A stretch of DNA of 64,000 bases from Thalassovita litoralis (GCF_900182725.1 NZ_FXTO01000012.1:33020-97019); one strand, 5' to 3'; positions 16,083 through 25,094 are shown, counted from the stretch's first letter. Numbers and translations are program-made. Notes: a model not told the origin generated them from the sequence alone.

Positions 16083-17081
16083 TTAACCCGCCCAAGCAAA
16101 GGCTTTGATCAGATCACGCTTCCAGCCAGAAAATTCGCTGGCGTGAACCGCGTCCGAGGCCGCCTTACGGGCCTTGTCCAGCGCGGTGTCCATTGCCTCT
16201 ACCGCGACACGCCCGGACCGCAGGCCCATCCGCTGACAGGGGCTGACGGCAACCTGTACATCCATTTCGCGCCAGTCGTCATAGGCCAGTTCCAGCTTGT
16301 CGATGGCTTGCTGTACCGTCATTTGCAGCTCTTCCGGGTCAATCTGATCGCGTCCGTGGCTGACGCAAACGAACGCACCATGTCCGGCATGGGCAACAAA
16401 GCTTTCCCCATATGTCAGGCTTTCTGAAATCGCCTCGGACACGTCGGTGATTGCATAGAAATATTCCTCGGGGGTGCAGCTTTCATACAGATCACGGGCG
16501 TTCACGATCTGAAAGGCAAAGACATTGGTGGCAAACATGCCACCCCGGCCCAGTTGCAGCAGAAAGTTTTCCAATGCGATGCGATCAATCACCCCGGCCA
16601 CGTCGCGCACGGCAAAGGCTGTGTCGAAGTTGAATTTCGGACCACGAAAACTGTCATTCAGCAGGGCTTGGACCATTTCGCCCTTGTTGCGGGCATCACG
16701 GTTTTTTTCGTTCAGGCGTTCCGCGACACGCATCCGGGTGGTTAATTCCAGCGGATCAAAGGGCTTGGTGACATAGTCGGAGGCCCCTGCGGCAAAAGCC
16801 TGATTGATGAAAATCTTATCCGACATCGCCGTAACCATCAGGATCGGAGATTCCGAATAGTCAGGAATATGACGAATCCAGTCGCAAAGTTCGATCCCAG
16901 AGATTTGGGGCATCTGGATGTCCAACAGGAAGCAATCGAATGGAGTGGTGGCGTGCTGGATGATTTCCATTGCTTCGACTGCGGAGTGCGACGTGGTGAT
17001 GTCCGGGTAGCCCGCTTTCGGCAAAGAGCCTTTCAGCAGGTCCAGAACCATCGGATCGTCATCGACTGCGAGTACTTTCAT
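16083..17081 (-). CDS. Response regulator with degenerate GGDEF-like output domain
   Basis: A 332-residue protein. Residues 1-125 are a receiver (VLAVDDDPMV, CFLLDIQMPQISG, VTAMSD, VTKPFD). A linker leads to a C-terminal domain (about 175-320) whose pattern resembles a diguanylate cyclase: FAFQIVNARDLY where active enzymes have the first metal-binding strand, and FVAHAGHGAFVCVSHG where they have GGDEF. The GG(D/E)EF residues are absent, so cyclase activity is unlikely; it may bind a nucleotide or act as a scaffold. The start at 17081 opens directly on the receiver strand. Confidence 0.75.
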   Translation of the reverse strand: MKVLAVDDDPMVLDLLKGSLPKAGYPDITTSHSAVEAMEIIQHATTPFDCFLLDIQMPQISGIELCDWIRHIPDYSESPILMVTAMSDKIFINQAFAAGASDYVTKPFDPLELTTRMRVAERLNEKNRDARNKGEMVQALLNDSFRGPKFNFDTAFAVRDVAGVIDRIALENFLLQLGRGGMFATNVFAFQIVNARDLYESCTPEEYFYAITDVSEAISESLTYGESFVAHAGHGAFVCVSHGRDQIDPEELQMTVQQAIDKLELAYDDWREMDVQVAVSPCQRMGLRSGRVAVEAMDTALDKARKAASDAVHASEFSGWKRDLIKAFAWAG

Positions 17082-17439
17082 CTGTTCGTTTCCAGCGTTT
17101 GGCCCGCCGGTTCCGAATGTCCGGGCGGTCGGGTGTATTCCTGTCTGGATCAGGTTTGATTCAAAATGTGGCGAATTTGGGCTGGGTAAGCGGCAATACA
17201 GTGATGGGTTGTACTTACTGCGGTCGATCTGGAAACGGTTGTCTGGTGTCGGGGTTTTTGTTTCGCTTGATGCGGATAACTGTGTGCTTGGGTGACATCT
17301 GCGGCAGGGGCGCGTTCTGCGTTTGGTTGATCCGGTCGGCGAAAAAATGGGCGGGGTGATAAATTGTTCTAGCAATATGGTGCATGGCGTGCATAGTGAT
17401 TGGCATTATAATGCCAAAATGGCAAACGGGAGGAACTCC
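17082..17439. other. Divergent promoter region between the receiver gene and dctP
   Basis: No gene is supported. The right end carries TGCATGGCGTGCA (17381-17393) and the perfect palindrome GGCATTATAATGCC (17402-17415), then GGGAGGA as ribosome binding site of dctP. Confidence 0.5.
17402..17415. promoter_or_regulatory. Putative BoxR operator in front of dctP
   Basis: GGCATTATAATGCC is a perfect 14-bp palindrome 25 bases before the dctP start. It belongs to the same family as sites before bclA, boxC and boxR (core TGC-N8-GCA with an AT-rich centre). Confidence 0.55.
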
Positions 17440-18486
17440 ATGACTAAACGCAGAACCATTCTGGGTGTGTTGGGCGGCGCCGCAATTGCGGCCTTGTCCA
17501 CCGCCTTCACCGTAACCCCCGCATTGGCGCAAGAGGTGACGCTGAAACTGCATCAATTCCTGCCCGCGCAGGCGAACGTGCCGCGTCTGGTGCTGGATGT
17601 TTGGGCCGACAAGGTCGAGGCGGATTCCAAGGGGCGCATCAAGGTTGAACGTTATCCGTCGATGCAATTGGGCGGAAAGCCCCCGGAATTGATGGATCAG
17701 GCGATTGATGGCGTGGCCGATGTGGTTTGGACCGTGGTGGGCTATACGCCGGGCCGCTTCCCTTCGACCGAGGTGTTTGAACTGCCCTTCATGATGACAG
17801 ATGCCCGCGCGACCAGCCGCGCCTATTGGCAGATGTTTGAAAAACACATGAAAGATACCGAGTTCAAGGATGTGCATATCCTTGGCGCATGGGTGCATGG
17901 GCCGGGTGTGTTTCACACCAAGAACCCGGTGCATGTGCCGGGGGATCTGGAGGGTATGAAAATCCGGGGCGGGTCGCGCCCTGTGAATTCGCTGCTGACG
18001 CATCTGGGGGCGACCCCGGTCGGGATGCCGGTGCCTGCGGTGTCCGAAGGTCTGTCCAAGGGCGTGATCGACGGCACCACTATTCCGTGGGAAGTGACCG
18101 CCGCGCTGAAAGTGCCGGAACTGGTGGGAAATCACACCGAATTTTCCGGGGCGGCGCTGTATACGATCACCTTTGTGTTGGCGATGAACAAGGACAAGTA
18201 TGAAAGCCTGCCGGACGATCTGAAGGCCGTGATTGATGCCAATTCGGGCGAGGAGTTTTCTGTCTTTGCAGGTGGCACGCAGGCAGATGCGGATATTCCC
18301 GCCCGTCAGAAAGCGGTGGATCGCGGCAACAATATCATCACGCTGGACGCCGCCCAGACCGAAGAATGGCGCAAAATGGCGCAACCCGTTTATGATGAAT
18401 GGATTGCGGACGTGAAGACCACGGGCATCGACGGTCAGGCATTGATCGACGAAGCCAAAGGGCTGATTGCGAAATACACCAAGTAA
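17440..18486 (+). CDS. TRAP transporter solute-binding protein (DctP type)
   Basis: A 348-residue periplasmic binding protein. Residues 1-30 are a signal peptide (RRTILGVLGG to TPALAQ). The mature part shows the DctP fold: KLHQFLPAQANVPRLVLDVW, then VWTVVGYTPGRFPSTEVFELP, and EGMKIRGGSRPVNSLLTHLGA around the carboxylate-binding Arg. It binds a carboxylated solute; beside the box genes, benzoate or a related aromatic acid is the natural guess. The membrane subunits DctQ and DctM are not in the window, so it is an orphan. A terminator follows, and a palindromic operator precedes it. Confidence 0.88.
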   Translation: MTKRRTILGVLGGAAIAALSTAFTVTPALAQEVTLKLHQFLPAQANVPRLVLDVWADKVEADSKGRIKVERYPSMQLGGKPPELMDQAIDGVADVVWTVVGYTPGRFPSTEVFELPFMMTDARATSRAYWQMFEKHMKDTEFKDVHILGAWVHGPGVFHTKNPVHVPGDLEGMKIRGGSRPVNSLLTHLGATPVGMPVPAVSEGLSKGVIDGTTIPWEVTAALKVPELVGNHTEFSGAALYTITFVLAMNKDKYESLPDDLKAVIDANSGEEFSVFAGGTQADADIPARQKAVDRGNNIITLDAAQTEEWRKMAQPVYDEWIADVKTTGIDGQALIDEAKGLIAKYTK

Positions 18487-18509
18487 GCCAAAGGCTTTGC
18501 TGGATGATT

Positions 18510-18541
18510 GGGCCGTGGCGGTTTGCGCTGCGGCCCTTTTT
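18510..18541 (+). terminator. Rho-independent terminator after dctP
   Basis: GGGCCG (18510-18515) pairs with CGGCCC (18531-18536), with extra pairing inside, and is followed by a T run (18537-18541). Confidence 0.75.
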
Positions 18542-18552
18542 GTGCGAAAAAA

Positions 18553-18609
18553 TGCACTATTGTGGCAGGATTTTCTTGCGAACTGCGGGATTTATTGCAT
18601 TATAAAGCA
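18553..18609. promoter_or_regulatory. Putative BoxR operators in front of bclA
   Basis: Two sites of the same family: TGCACTATTGTGGCA (18553-18567) and TGCATTATAAAGCA (18596-18609, TGCA-N6-AGCA). The second overlaps a further GCACATTATTGC. They lie 136-192 bases upstream of the bclA start. Confidence 0.5.
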
Positions 18610-18744
18610 CATTATTGCGCGGTTGGGCTGGGTTAGATTCCTGATGCGCGGCAGGAAGAGGAGCCTGCCGCTGGTTCATCCCCACCGCTGACAGGAGGAT
18701 GCCTGCGGATGTCTTGCATTGCGGCGGGCTAAGGGAGGAACTGA

Positions 18745-20286
18745 ATGTCGGAGTGTAGGAATGCCGCGAATTATTTCGTGGATCGCCATGTCGAGGAAGG
18801 GCGTGGTGCAAAGGTCGCGTTCCGCGAGGCGGATGGCAAGCAGCGGGAACTGACCTATGGTCAACTGGCCGCCGAAACGGCGTGCGCTGCGGCAGCTTTT
18901 GGGCGTGCTGGAATCCGGCGCGAAGAACGCGTGGCGCTGCTGGTGTTGGATCAGGCCGAAATGCCGGTGCTGTTTTGGGGTGCGCTAAAGGCCGGTGTGG
19001 TGCCGATCCCGTTGAACACGCTGCTGGCGGCCTCGGTCTACGATGTGATCTTGCGGGACAGCCGCGCTGCGGCCTTGTTTGTGTCCGAAGCGCTGTATCC
19101 CGTGGTCGCCCCCGCGTTAGAAGGCAACCCGTTCCTGCGCGAGGTTGTGATCTTATCTGACGCGGCCCCACAGGGGGCAATTACCTATGATGCCTTTATG
19201 GACGGCGCGGACCCCATTTCCACGGTCGAAACATCCGAGGATGAAATTGCGTTTTGGCTGTATTCCTCCGGGTCCACCGGGCAACCCAAGGGGGTGAAGC
19301 ACGTTCACGGCAGTTTATGCGCGACAGCAGATACCTATGGGGCGCAGGTTTTGCAGACCAGCGAAGATGACGTTGTGTATTCCGTGGCAAAGCTGTTCTT
19401 TGCCTATGGTTTGGGGAATGCGATGACATTCCCGATGGCCGTGGGGGCAACGACGATCCTGTTTTCCGGGCGTCCCACGCCAGAAGCGGCGGCGCAGATC
19501 ATGGACGCGCATAAACCCAGCGTGTTCTGCGGGGTTCCCACGCTCTATGCCGCGATGGTGCATTACTGGGAGGACGGCAAGCCGTTGCCGGACACGACGC
19601 TGCGGGCCTGCATTTCGGCGGGCGAGGCATTGCCCGAAGAGGTTGGCAAGAAATGGCAGCAGCGGTGGGGTGTCGACATCATGGATGGTGTCGGATCAAC
19701 CGAAATGCTGCATATCTTTCTGTCGAATAAGCCGGGGGATGTGGTGTATGGCACCTCGGGGACGGCGGTGCCGGGGTACGAGGTGCGGCTGGTTGATGAA
19801 AACGATGCCGAAGTCGCCGATGGCGATGTTGGTGAATTGCTGGTGCGCGGCCCGTCTGCCGCCGAAGGCTATTGGAACCAGCGCGGTAAATCCCGTTCCA
19901 CCTTCGAGGGGCACTGGACGCGCACCGGGGATAAATATGAACGGACTGCGAACGGGCGCTACATCTACTGTGGGCGCACGGACGATATGTTCAAAGTGTC
20001 CGGCATCTGGGTATCCCCGTTCGAGATCGAGCAGGCGCTGGTCTCCTACCCTGCTGTGTTGGAAGCGGCCGTGGTGGCATGGCATGACGAGGAAGGGCTG
20101 GAAAAGCCCAAGGCCTATGTCGTGCTAAAGGATGGGCATGGTGCGGCCGAACTGGACGATCTGAAGAATTACGTGAAGCAAAAGATCGGCAAGTGGAAAT
20201 ATCCCCGCTGGGTCGAGGTGGTCGAGGATTTGCCAAAGACCGCGACCGGAAAAATTCAACGGTTTAAGCTACGAGAGGGCGTGTGA
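18745..20286 (+). CDS. bclA: Benzoate-CoA ligase
   Basis: A 513-residue adenylate-forming enzyme that activates benzoate with ATP and CoA to benzoyl-CoA, the entry step of the box pathway. The AMP-binding loop is YSSGSTGQPKGVKH, later motifs are GVGSTEMLHIF and RTGDKYER, and the C-terminal catalytic Lys is in KTATGKIQRFKLRE. The N-terminal NAANYFVDRHVEEGRGAKVAF is characteristic of the benzoate-CoA ligase branch. GGGAGGAACTG precedes the ATG. The stop overlaps the hydrolase start (TGATG). Confidence 0.93.
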   Translation: MSECRNAANYFVDRHVEEGRGAKVAFREADGKQRELTYGQLAAETACAAAAFGRAGIRREERVALLVLDQAEMPVLFWGALKAGVVPIPLNTLLAASVYDVILRDSRAAALFVSEALYPVVAPALEGNPFLREVVILSDAAPQGAITYDAFMDGADPISTVETSEDEIAFWLYSSGSTGQPKGVKHVHGSLCATADTYGAQVLQTSEDDVVYSVAKLFFAYGLGNAMTFPMAVGATTILFSGRPTPEAAAQIMDAHKPSVFCGVPTLYAAMVHYWEDGKPLPDTTLRACISAGEALPEEVGKKWQQRWGVDIMDGVGSTEMLHIFLSNKPGDVVYGTSGTAVPGYEVRLVDENDAEVADGDVGELLVRGPSAAEGYWNQRGKSRSTFEGHWTRTGDKYERTANGRYIYCGRTDDMFKVSGIWVSPFEIEQALVSYPAVLEAAVVAWHDEEGLEKPKAYVVLKDGHGAAELDDLKNYVKQKIGKWKYPRWVEVVEDLPKTATGKIQRFKLREGV

Positions 20287-21101
20287 TGGATTGGGGTGCA
20301 GGGCAGGGGTTTCTGACGGTTAGCGGTATCCGGTTGGAATATCGCTGCACTGGCCCTGCGCCGGGGCAGGCCCCAATCATCGTGTTGTTGCACGAAGGGT
20401 TGGGGTGCGCGGCGCTGTGGCGGGATTTTCCCGAAAAGCTGGCGCAGGCGACCGGCCTGGGGGTGTTTGCCTATTCCCGCGCGGGGTATGGGCAGTCTGA
20501 TGGCAAGCCCCTGCCGTGGCCTGTGCATTATATGACCGACGAAGCCGTAGATGTGCTGCCGCATGTGCTGGATGGTATCGGATTTCAGTCCGGTATCCTG
20601 ATGGGGCATTCGGACGGGGCGACCATTGCCGCGATTTATGCGGGCAGCGTTGCGGATTTCCGGGTGCGGGGGCTGGTGCTGATGGCGCCGCATTTCTTTA
20701 CCGAATCTGTGGGGTTGGCGGCGATCCAGCAGGCCAAGCTGGCATATGATACGGGCGATTTGCGGGCGAAGATGGCGAAGTATCATCGCGACCCGGATAA
20801 TGCGTTCCGTGGCTGGAACGATAGCTGGCTGAACCCGGAGTTTTATCATTGGAACGTGGCGGATGTGATTGATTATCTGCGCATCCCGACCTTGGCCATT
20901 CAGGGCGAAGGTGACGAATACGGAACGCTGGCGCAAATCACCGAGGTGGAAACGCGGTCTTACGCGCCGGTAGATGTGGAAATTCTGCCGGATTGCGGCC
21001 ATGCGCCCCAGTTCGATCAGCCGGAAAAGGTGCTGACTGCTGTGGCCGATTTTGCAGCCCGATTGCAGCGGATCGAGGCGGCGCAGCCCGAAACGGCATA
21101 G
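20286..21101 (+). CDS. Alpha/beta hydrolase of the box cluster
   Basis: A 271-residue alpha/beta hydrolase. HEGLGCAALW forms the oxyanion region, the nucleophile Ser is in LMGHSDGATIAAI, and the final His is in DCGHAPQFDQPEKV. Hydrolases are frequent in box clusters, where they have been suggested to open lactones or remove dead-end CoA esters; the substrate here is not known. It overlaps the ligase stop and abuts the DUF309 gene without gap, so it belongs to the bclA operon. Confidence 0.85.
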   Translation: MDWGAGQGFLTVSGIRLEYRCTGPAPGQAPIIVLLHEGLGCAALWRDFPEKLAQATGLGVFAYSRAGYGQSDGKPLPWPVHYMTDEAVDVLPHVLDGIGFQSGILMGHSDGATIAAIYAGSVADFRVRGLVLMAPHFFTESVGLAAIQQAKLAYDTGDLRAKMAKYHRDPDNAFRGWNDSWLNPEFYHWNVADVIDYLRIPTLAIQGEGDEYGTLAQITEVETRSYAPVDVEILPDCGHAPQFDQPEKVLTAVADFAARLQRIEAAQPETA

Positions 21102-21557
21102 ATGGTGGCCCTGCCATCATATGCCTATGTGCCGGGGCAAATGCCCCGCCATCCAGAGGGGCGGTTTGACGATCTGCGCATGACTGTGCGCCCCGATATG
21201 ACCGCTGAGCAGTTATGTGCCACGCCCGCCTTTCAGGCGGGTCTTGTGTTTCTGGATCACGGTTTTTTCTGGGAGGCGCATGAGGTGCTGGAGCCTGTTT
21301 GGCTGGCTTTGCCCGATGGGCCGGATCGGATCATGGTGCAGGCGTTAATCCAACTGGCGAATGCCCGATTGAAGCAGCGTATGGCCCGCCCGCGTGCGGT
21401 GCTGCGCCTGTGTCGGATCGTCGAGGCACATTTGCAGGCGTGTGAGGGGCGGGGAATGGTCATGGGGCAAAGCCCCGCAGCAGTGCGGGCGGCGGTCGAT
21501 GCTTTGCAGGCAGAGATTCGCGGTGATGCGGGGGATGTGTCAAATTGTGCGATATAA
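21102..21557 (+). CDS. DUF309-domain protein
   Basis: A 151-residue protein. HGFFWEAHEVLEPVWLALPD carries the HxxxE-type motif of the DUF309 family, followed by the second helix MVQALIQLANARLKQRMAR. Biochemical function is unknown. It starts directly after the hydrolase stop, ending the bclA operon. The first putative boxC operator overlaps its last codons. Confidence 0.82.
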   Translation: MVALPSYAYVPGQMPRHPEGRFDDLRMTVRPDMTAEQLCATPAFQAGLVFLDHGFFWEAHEVLEPVWLALPDGPDRIMVQALIQLANARLKQRMARPRAVLRLCRIVEAHLQACEGRGMVMGQSPAAVRAAVDALQAEIRGDAGDVSNCAI

Positions 21558-21675
21558 TGCCTAAATTTATGATGAGGGGTAAAGTTTGGGGGTAAATCTT
21601 GCCCTGGCATCAAATAAAAGTGTCACTATAGCGCATAAATACCTTTTCGGACGGGGTAATGGGAACTATAGTGCA
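21548..21675. promoter_or_regulatory. Putative BoxR operators in front of boxC
   Basis: Three copies of the 14-bp family: TGCGATATAATGCC (21548-21561), GTCACTATAGCGCA (21622-21635) and GGAACTATAGTGCA (21662-21675). The last ends 32 bases before the boxC start. The shared centre is CTATAG or ATATAA with TGC/GCA flanks. Confidence 0.55.
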
Positions 21676-21707
21676 GAAAAGCGACATGGACTTGAGGAGA
21701 TGCCGAC

Positions 21708-23363
21708 GTGGCCAAGATCATCGACTTTCAGACGGACCCCTCTGAATACCGCCACTGGCGGGTGGACTATAATGGCGATGTCGCCAATCTGATCATGGAT
21801 GTGGATGAAAATGGCGGCCTGTTTGATGGCTACCAGTTGAAGCTGAATTCCTATGATCTGGGTGTCGATATCGAGCTGGCCGACATTGTGCAGCGGATGC
21901 GGTTTGAACACCCCGAGGTGAAAGTCGTGGTCATGCAATCCGGCAAGGACAAGGTGTTCTGTGCCGGGGCGAATATCCGTATGCTGGGTGGGGCCGAACA
22001 TGCGCATAAGGTGAATTTTTGTAAATTCACCAATGAAACCCGCAATACGTTCGAGGCAGCGGAAAAGGATTCAGGCCAGAAATATGTGGCTGCGGTCAAA
22101 GGGGCCTGCGCCGGGGGCGGATACGAGCTGGCGCTGGCGTGTAATCACATCATCCTGACCGACGACAGCAACAGTGCCGTGGCCCTGCCCGAGGTGCCGC
22201 TGCTGGCCGTTCTGCCCGGTACTGGCGGTCTGACCCGCGTCACGGACAAGCGGAAAGTGCGCCGCGATCTAGCTGATGTGTTCTGCGCGATGGAAGAAGG
22301 CGTGCGCGGTAAGCGGGCGCAGGACTGGAATTTGGTGGACGAAGTCGTGCCGAATTCAAAGTTTGACGCCACGGTGGCCGAACGGGCCAAGGAATTCGCT
22401 GCCGCCACCCCATCGAAAGCCGCAAAGGGGATCACGCTGAACGCATTGAAGCGCGATATTGCGGAAGACGCCGTTCACTATTCGCTGGTCGAGGTCGCGC
22501 TGGACCGCGCGGGGCGCAAGGTGACGATTACGCTGAATGGCCCGGATGGGGATGTTCCGGCGTCGGTTGATGATCTGGTGGCGCAAGGCGATCAATCCTA
22601 TCTGCTGCGTCTGGCGCGGGAACTGGATGATGCGATCCTGCACCTGCGCAACAATGAAAAGGATCTGGGCCTGTGGGTCATTCGCACGCAGGGCGATGCC
22701 GAAGCTGTGCTGGCGCACGAGGCGCTGCTGTTGGCGAACAAGGATCACTGGCTGGCCAATGAAATCCTGCAATATTGGAAGCGGGTGCTGAAGCGGGTGG
22801 ATGTGACCTCGCGGTCCTTGGTGGCGCTGGTCGAACATGGGTCGTGTTTCGCGGGCGTTCTGGCCGAACTGCTGTGGGCCGTGGACCGCACCTATATGAT
22901 GGAAGACGAATTCGAGGGTGATAACCGCCCGATGGCGCAGATCACCCTGTCCGAGGCGAATTTCGGCACCTACCCGATGGGCAATGATTTGACCCGTCTG
23001 GAAACCCGGTTTCTGGGTGCGCCCGAACAGGTGACGGATCTGAAATCCCATATCGGTGAGCAGATCGAGGCCGAGCGGGCTGAGGACCTGGGGCTTGTGA
23101 CCTATATTCTGGATGACATCGACTGGGACGATGAAATCCGCATCTTCATGGAAGAACGCGCCAGCTTTAGCCCTGATGCAATGACCGGGATGGAGGCAAA
23201 CCTGCGCTTTGCCGGGCCGGAAACGATGGAAACCCGCATCTTTGGCCGCCTGACGGCATGGCAGAACTGGATTTTCCAGCGCCCGAATGCGGTGGGGCCG
23301 GATGGGGCCTTGCAGCGCTACGGCACCGGGGTGCGCGGCGATTACAACATGCAGCGCGTTTAA
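21708..23363 (+). CDS. boxC: 2,3-Epoxybenzoyl-CoA dihydrolase
   Basis: A 551-residue crotonase-fold enzyme that hydrolytically opens the ring of 2,3-epoxybenzoyl-CoA, releasing formate and 3,4-dehydroadipyl-CoA semialdehyde. The N-terminal half has a crotonase core (VVVMQSGKDKVFCAGANIRM and GACAGGGYELALACN); the C-terminal half contains EHGSCFAGVLAELLWAVDRT, as known for BoxC, which is about twice the size of a normal crotonase. The GTG at 21708 has TTGAGGAGA at good spacing. It leads the boxC-boxB-(54 aa)-boxA unit. Confidence 0.95.
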   Translation: MAKIIDFQTDPSEYRHWRVDYNGDVANLIMDVDENGGLFDGYQLKLNSYDLGVDIELADIVQRMRFEHPEVKVVVMQSGKDKVFCAGANIRMLGGAEHAHKVNFCKFTNETRNTFEAAEKDSGQKYVAAVKGACAGGGYELALACNHIILTDDSNSAVALPEVPLLAVLPGTGGLTRVTDKRKVRRDLADVFCAMEEGVRGKRAQDWNLVDEVVPNSKFDATVAERAKEFAAATPSKAAKGITLNALKRDIAEDAVHYSLVEVALDRAGRKVTITLNGPDGDVPASVDDLVAQGDQSYLLRLARELDDAILHLRNNEKDLGLWVIRTQGDAEAVLAHEALLLANKDHWLANEILQYWKRVLKRVDVTSRSLVALVEHGSCFAGVLAELLWAVDRTYMMEDEFEGDNRPMAQITLSEANFGTYPMGNDLTRLETRFLGAPEQVTDLKSHIGEQIEAERAEDLGLVTYILDDIDWDDEIRIFMEERASFSPDAMTGMEANLRFAGPETMETRIFGRLTAWQNWIFQRPNAVGPDGALQRYGTGVRGDYNMQRV

Positions 23364-23415
23364 GATTGAAAATCATCGGGTGCGCAATCTTACGCACCAC
23401 CCAAGGGAGAGAGAA

Positions 23416-24867
23416 ATGCTTGATCTGATTAATGTCAGCTATGACACCCAAATCCCCAATAATGTGGGCCTGTCGTCGGATAAACGCGTGTTGAAGGCGC
23501 TGGAAAAATGGCACCCCGGCTATATCAACTGGTGGTCTGACCTGATCCCCGATAATTTCCAGCAATCGTTGGTTTACCTGCGCACTGCCGTTTCGGTGGA
23601 CCCAAAGGGCTGGGCGAAATTCGACTATGTGAAAATGCCGGAATACCGCTGGGGCATCCTGTTGGCCCCGCAGGTCGAAGACCGTCGTATTCCCTGCGGT
23701 GAACATGCCGGTCAACCCGCCTGGCAGGAAGTCCCCGGTGAATACCGCAACCTGCTGAAGCGCCTGATCGTTATTCAGGGCGATACCGAGCCTGCCTCGG
23801 TCGAGCAGCAGCGTTTTCTGGGGCTGACCGCCCCATCGCTGTATGACATGCGCAACCTGTTTCAGGTGAATGTCGAAGAAGGCCGCCACCTGTGGGCGAT
23901 GGTCTATCTGCTGCAAAAATATTTCGGCAAGGATGGCCGCGAAGAAGCGGATGATCTGCTGCGCCGGTCCTCGGGGTCCGAAGAAGCGCCGCGGATGCTG
24001 GGTGCCTTTAACGAAGAAACGCCGGATTGGCTGTCCTTCTTCATGTTCACCTATTTCACCGACCGCGATGGCAAGATGCAGTTGGAATCGCTGGCGCAAT
24101 CGGGTTTCGATCCGCTGTCGCGCACCTGCCGCTTTATGCTGACCGAAGAAGCGCACCATATGTTCGTTGGGGAAACCGGGGTGGGCCGTACCATCCAGCG
24201 CACCTGCGAAGTGATGAATGCGCATGGGATCACCGACCCTTATGACATCAACAAAATCCGCGATTTGGGTGTCATCGACCTGCCGACGATTCAGAAAAAG
24301 CTGAACCTGCACTATACCCTGTCGCTGGACTTGTTCGGGCAGGAGGTGTCGACCAACGCCGCCAACGCGTTCAACGCAGGGATCAAGGGCCGTTACATGG
24401 AAAGCCGGATCGACGACGATCACAAGCTGACCAACGACACCTATACGGTTTGGGATTTGGAAGACGGCAAAGTGGTGCAAAAACAGGTTCCCGCCCTGAC
24501 CGCCATCAACATGCGCCTGCGTGATGACTATACCCGTGACGCCGCTGGCGGGGTGGGGCGCTGGAACAAGATCATCGAAAAAGCCGGGATCGAGTTTGAA
24601 ATGAAGCTGCCGCATGAATCCTTCCACCGTCAGATTGGTGTGTTTGCGGGGCATAATTTCGATCCCGACGGCAACCCGCTGTCCGGGGCAGACTATGACG
24701 CCAAGGTGAATGATTGGCTGCCCACCCATGCCGATGGTGATTTCATCCAATCGCTGATGAAGCCGGTTTACGAACCCGGCCAATACGCAAGCTGGATCAG
24801 CCCGCCCAAGGTTGGCATCGACAATAAGCCGGGCGATTTTGAATACGTCAAACTGCACATGGCGTAA
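23416..24867 (+). CDS. boxB: Benzoyl-CoA 2,3-epoxidase, oxygenase subunit
   Basis: A 483-residue class I diiron oxygenase that inserts one oxygen atom of O2 into benzoyl-CoA. Two ExxH-type iron-ligand motifs are visible: EGRH at residues 155-158 and EAHH at 245-248. Conserved stretches such as KWHPGYINWWSDLIPDNFQ and AGIEFEMKLPHESFHRQIG match BoxB. GGGAGAGAG precedes the ATG at 23416. It needs electrons from BoxA, encoded two genes downstream. Confidence 0.95.
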   Translation: MLDLINVSYDTQIPNNVGLSSDKRVLKALEKWHPGYINWWSDLIPDNFQQSLVYLRTAVSVDPKGWAKFDYVKMPEYRWGILLAPQVEDRRIPCGEHAGQPAWQEVPGEYRNLLKRLIVIQGDTEPASVEQQRFLGLTAPSLYDMRNLFQVNVEEGRHLWAMVYLLQKYFGKDGREEADDLLRRSSGSEEAPRMLGAFNEETPDWLSFFMFTYFTDRDGKMQLESLAQSGFDPLSRTCRFMLTEEAHHMFVGETGVGRTIQRTCEVMNAHGITDPYDINKIRDLGVIDLPTIQKKLNLHYTLSLDLFGQEVSTNAANAFNAGIKGRYMESRIDDDHKLTNDTYTVWDLEDGKVVQKQVPALTAINMRLRDDYTRDAAGGVGRWNKIIEKAGIEFEMKLPHESFHRQIGVFAGHNFDPDGNPLSGADYDAKVNDWLPTHADGDFIQSLMKPVYEPGQYASWISPPKVGIDNKPGDFEYVKLHMA

Positions 24868-24929
24868 TTGCGATGTGGCCGGGGCGTGTCCCCGGCCCGT
24901 CCCACCCCGATCCGAATACGGAGGATAAG

Positions 24930-25094
24930 ATGGATATCGAACGTCAGATCGCCAATGCCCCGCGTACCGCCGCTGTGGGGGTCGCTGTGACCGAACTGGG
25001 CGGAACTTGTGTGGGGTGCAACAATTGCCGGGGCCTGTGTCAGGCACTGATCGAGGTCATGACCTTTCCCGATGCAATCCTGAACCGCTCGTAA
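24930..25094 (+). CDS. Four-cysteine microprotein between boxB and boxA
   Basis: A 54-residue protein. Its core TCVGCNNCRGLCQ places Cys at residues 27, 30, 33 and 37, the C-x2-C-x2-C-x3-C spacing of a [4Fe-4S] ferredoxin motif, but with Gln where ferredoxins have Pro. ACGGAGGA gives a strong ribosome binding site 6 bases before the ATG at 24930, arguing that it is translated. A longer reading from 24873 would start without such a signal. It could carry electrons or help assemble the BoxA/BoxB clusters, or bind zinc. I do not recognise a named family. Confidence 0.7.
   Translation: MDIERQIANAPRTAAVGVAVTELGGTCVGCNNCRGLCQALIEVMTFPDAILNRS

Noticed and set aside
15660..16427. Plus-strand open frame of 255 codons across the HPt and receiver genes
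   Set aside because: Antisense to HPt and receiver genes with clear motifs; it also starts inside the terminator.
16083..17375. Longer 430-residue reading of the receiver/GGDEF-like gene
   Set aside because: The extra 98 N-terminal residues are Pro/Ser/Thr-rich without fold, whereas the receiver begins exactly at the ATG at 17081.
17215..18384. 389-codon minus-strand open frame opposite dctP
   Set aside because: Antisense to a gene with signal peptide and DctP motifs; no own evidence.
23167..25047. 626-codon open frame on the minus strand opposite boxB
   Set aside because: Lies antisense to boxC/boxB, whose products are clearly recognised; no motif of its own.
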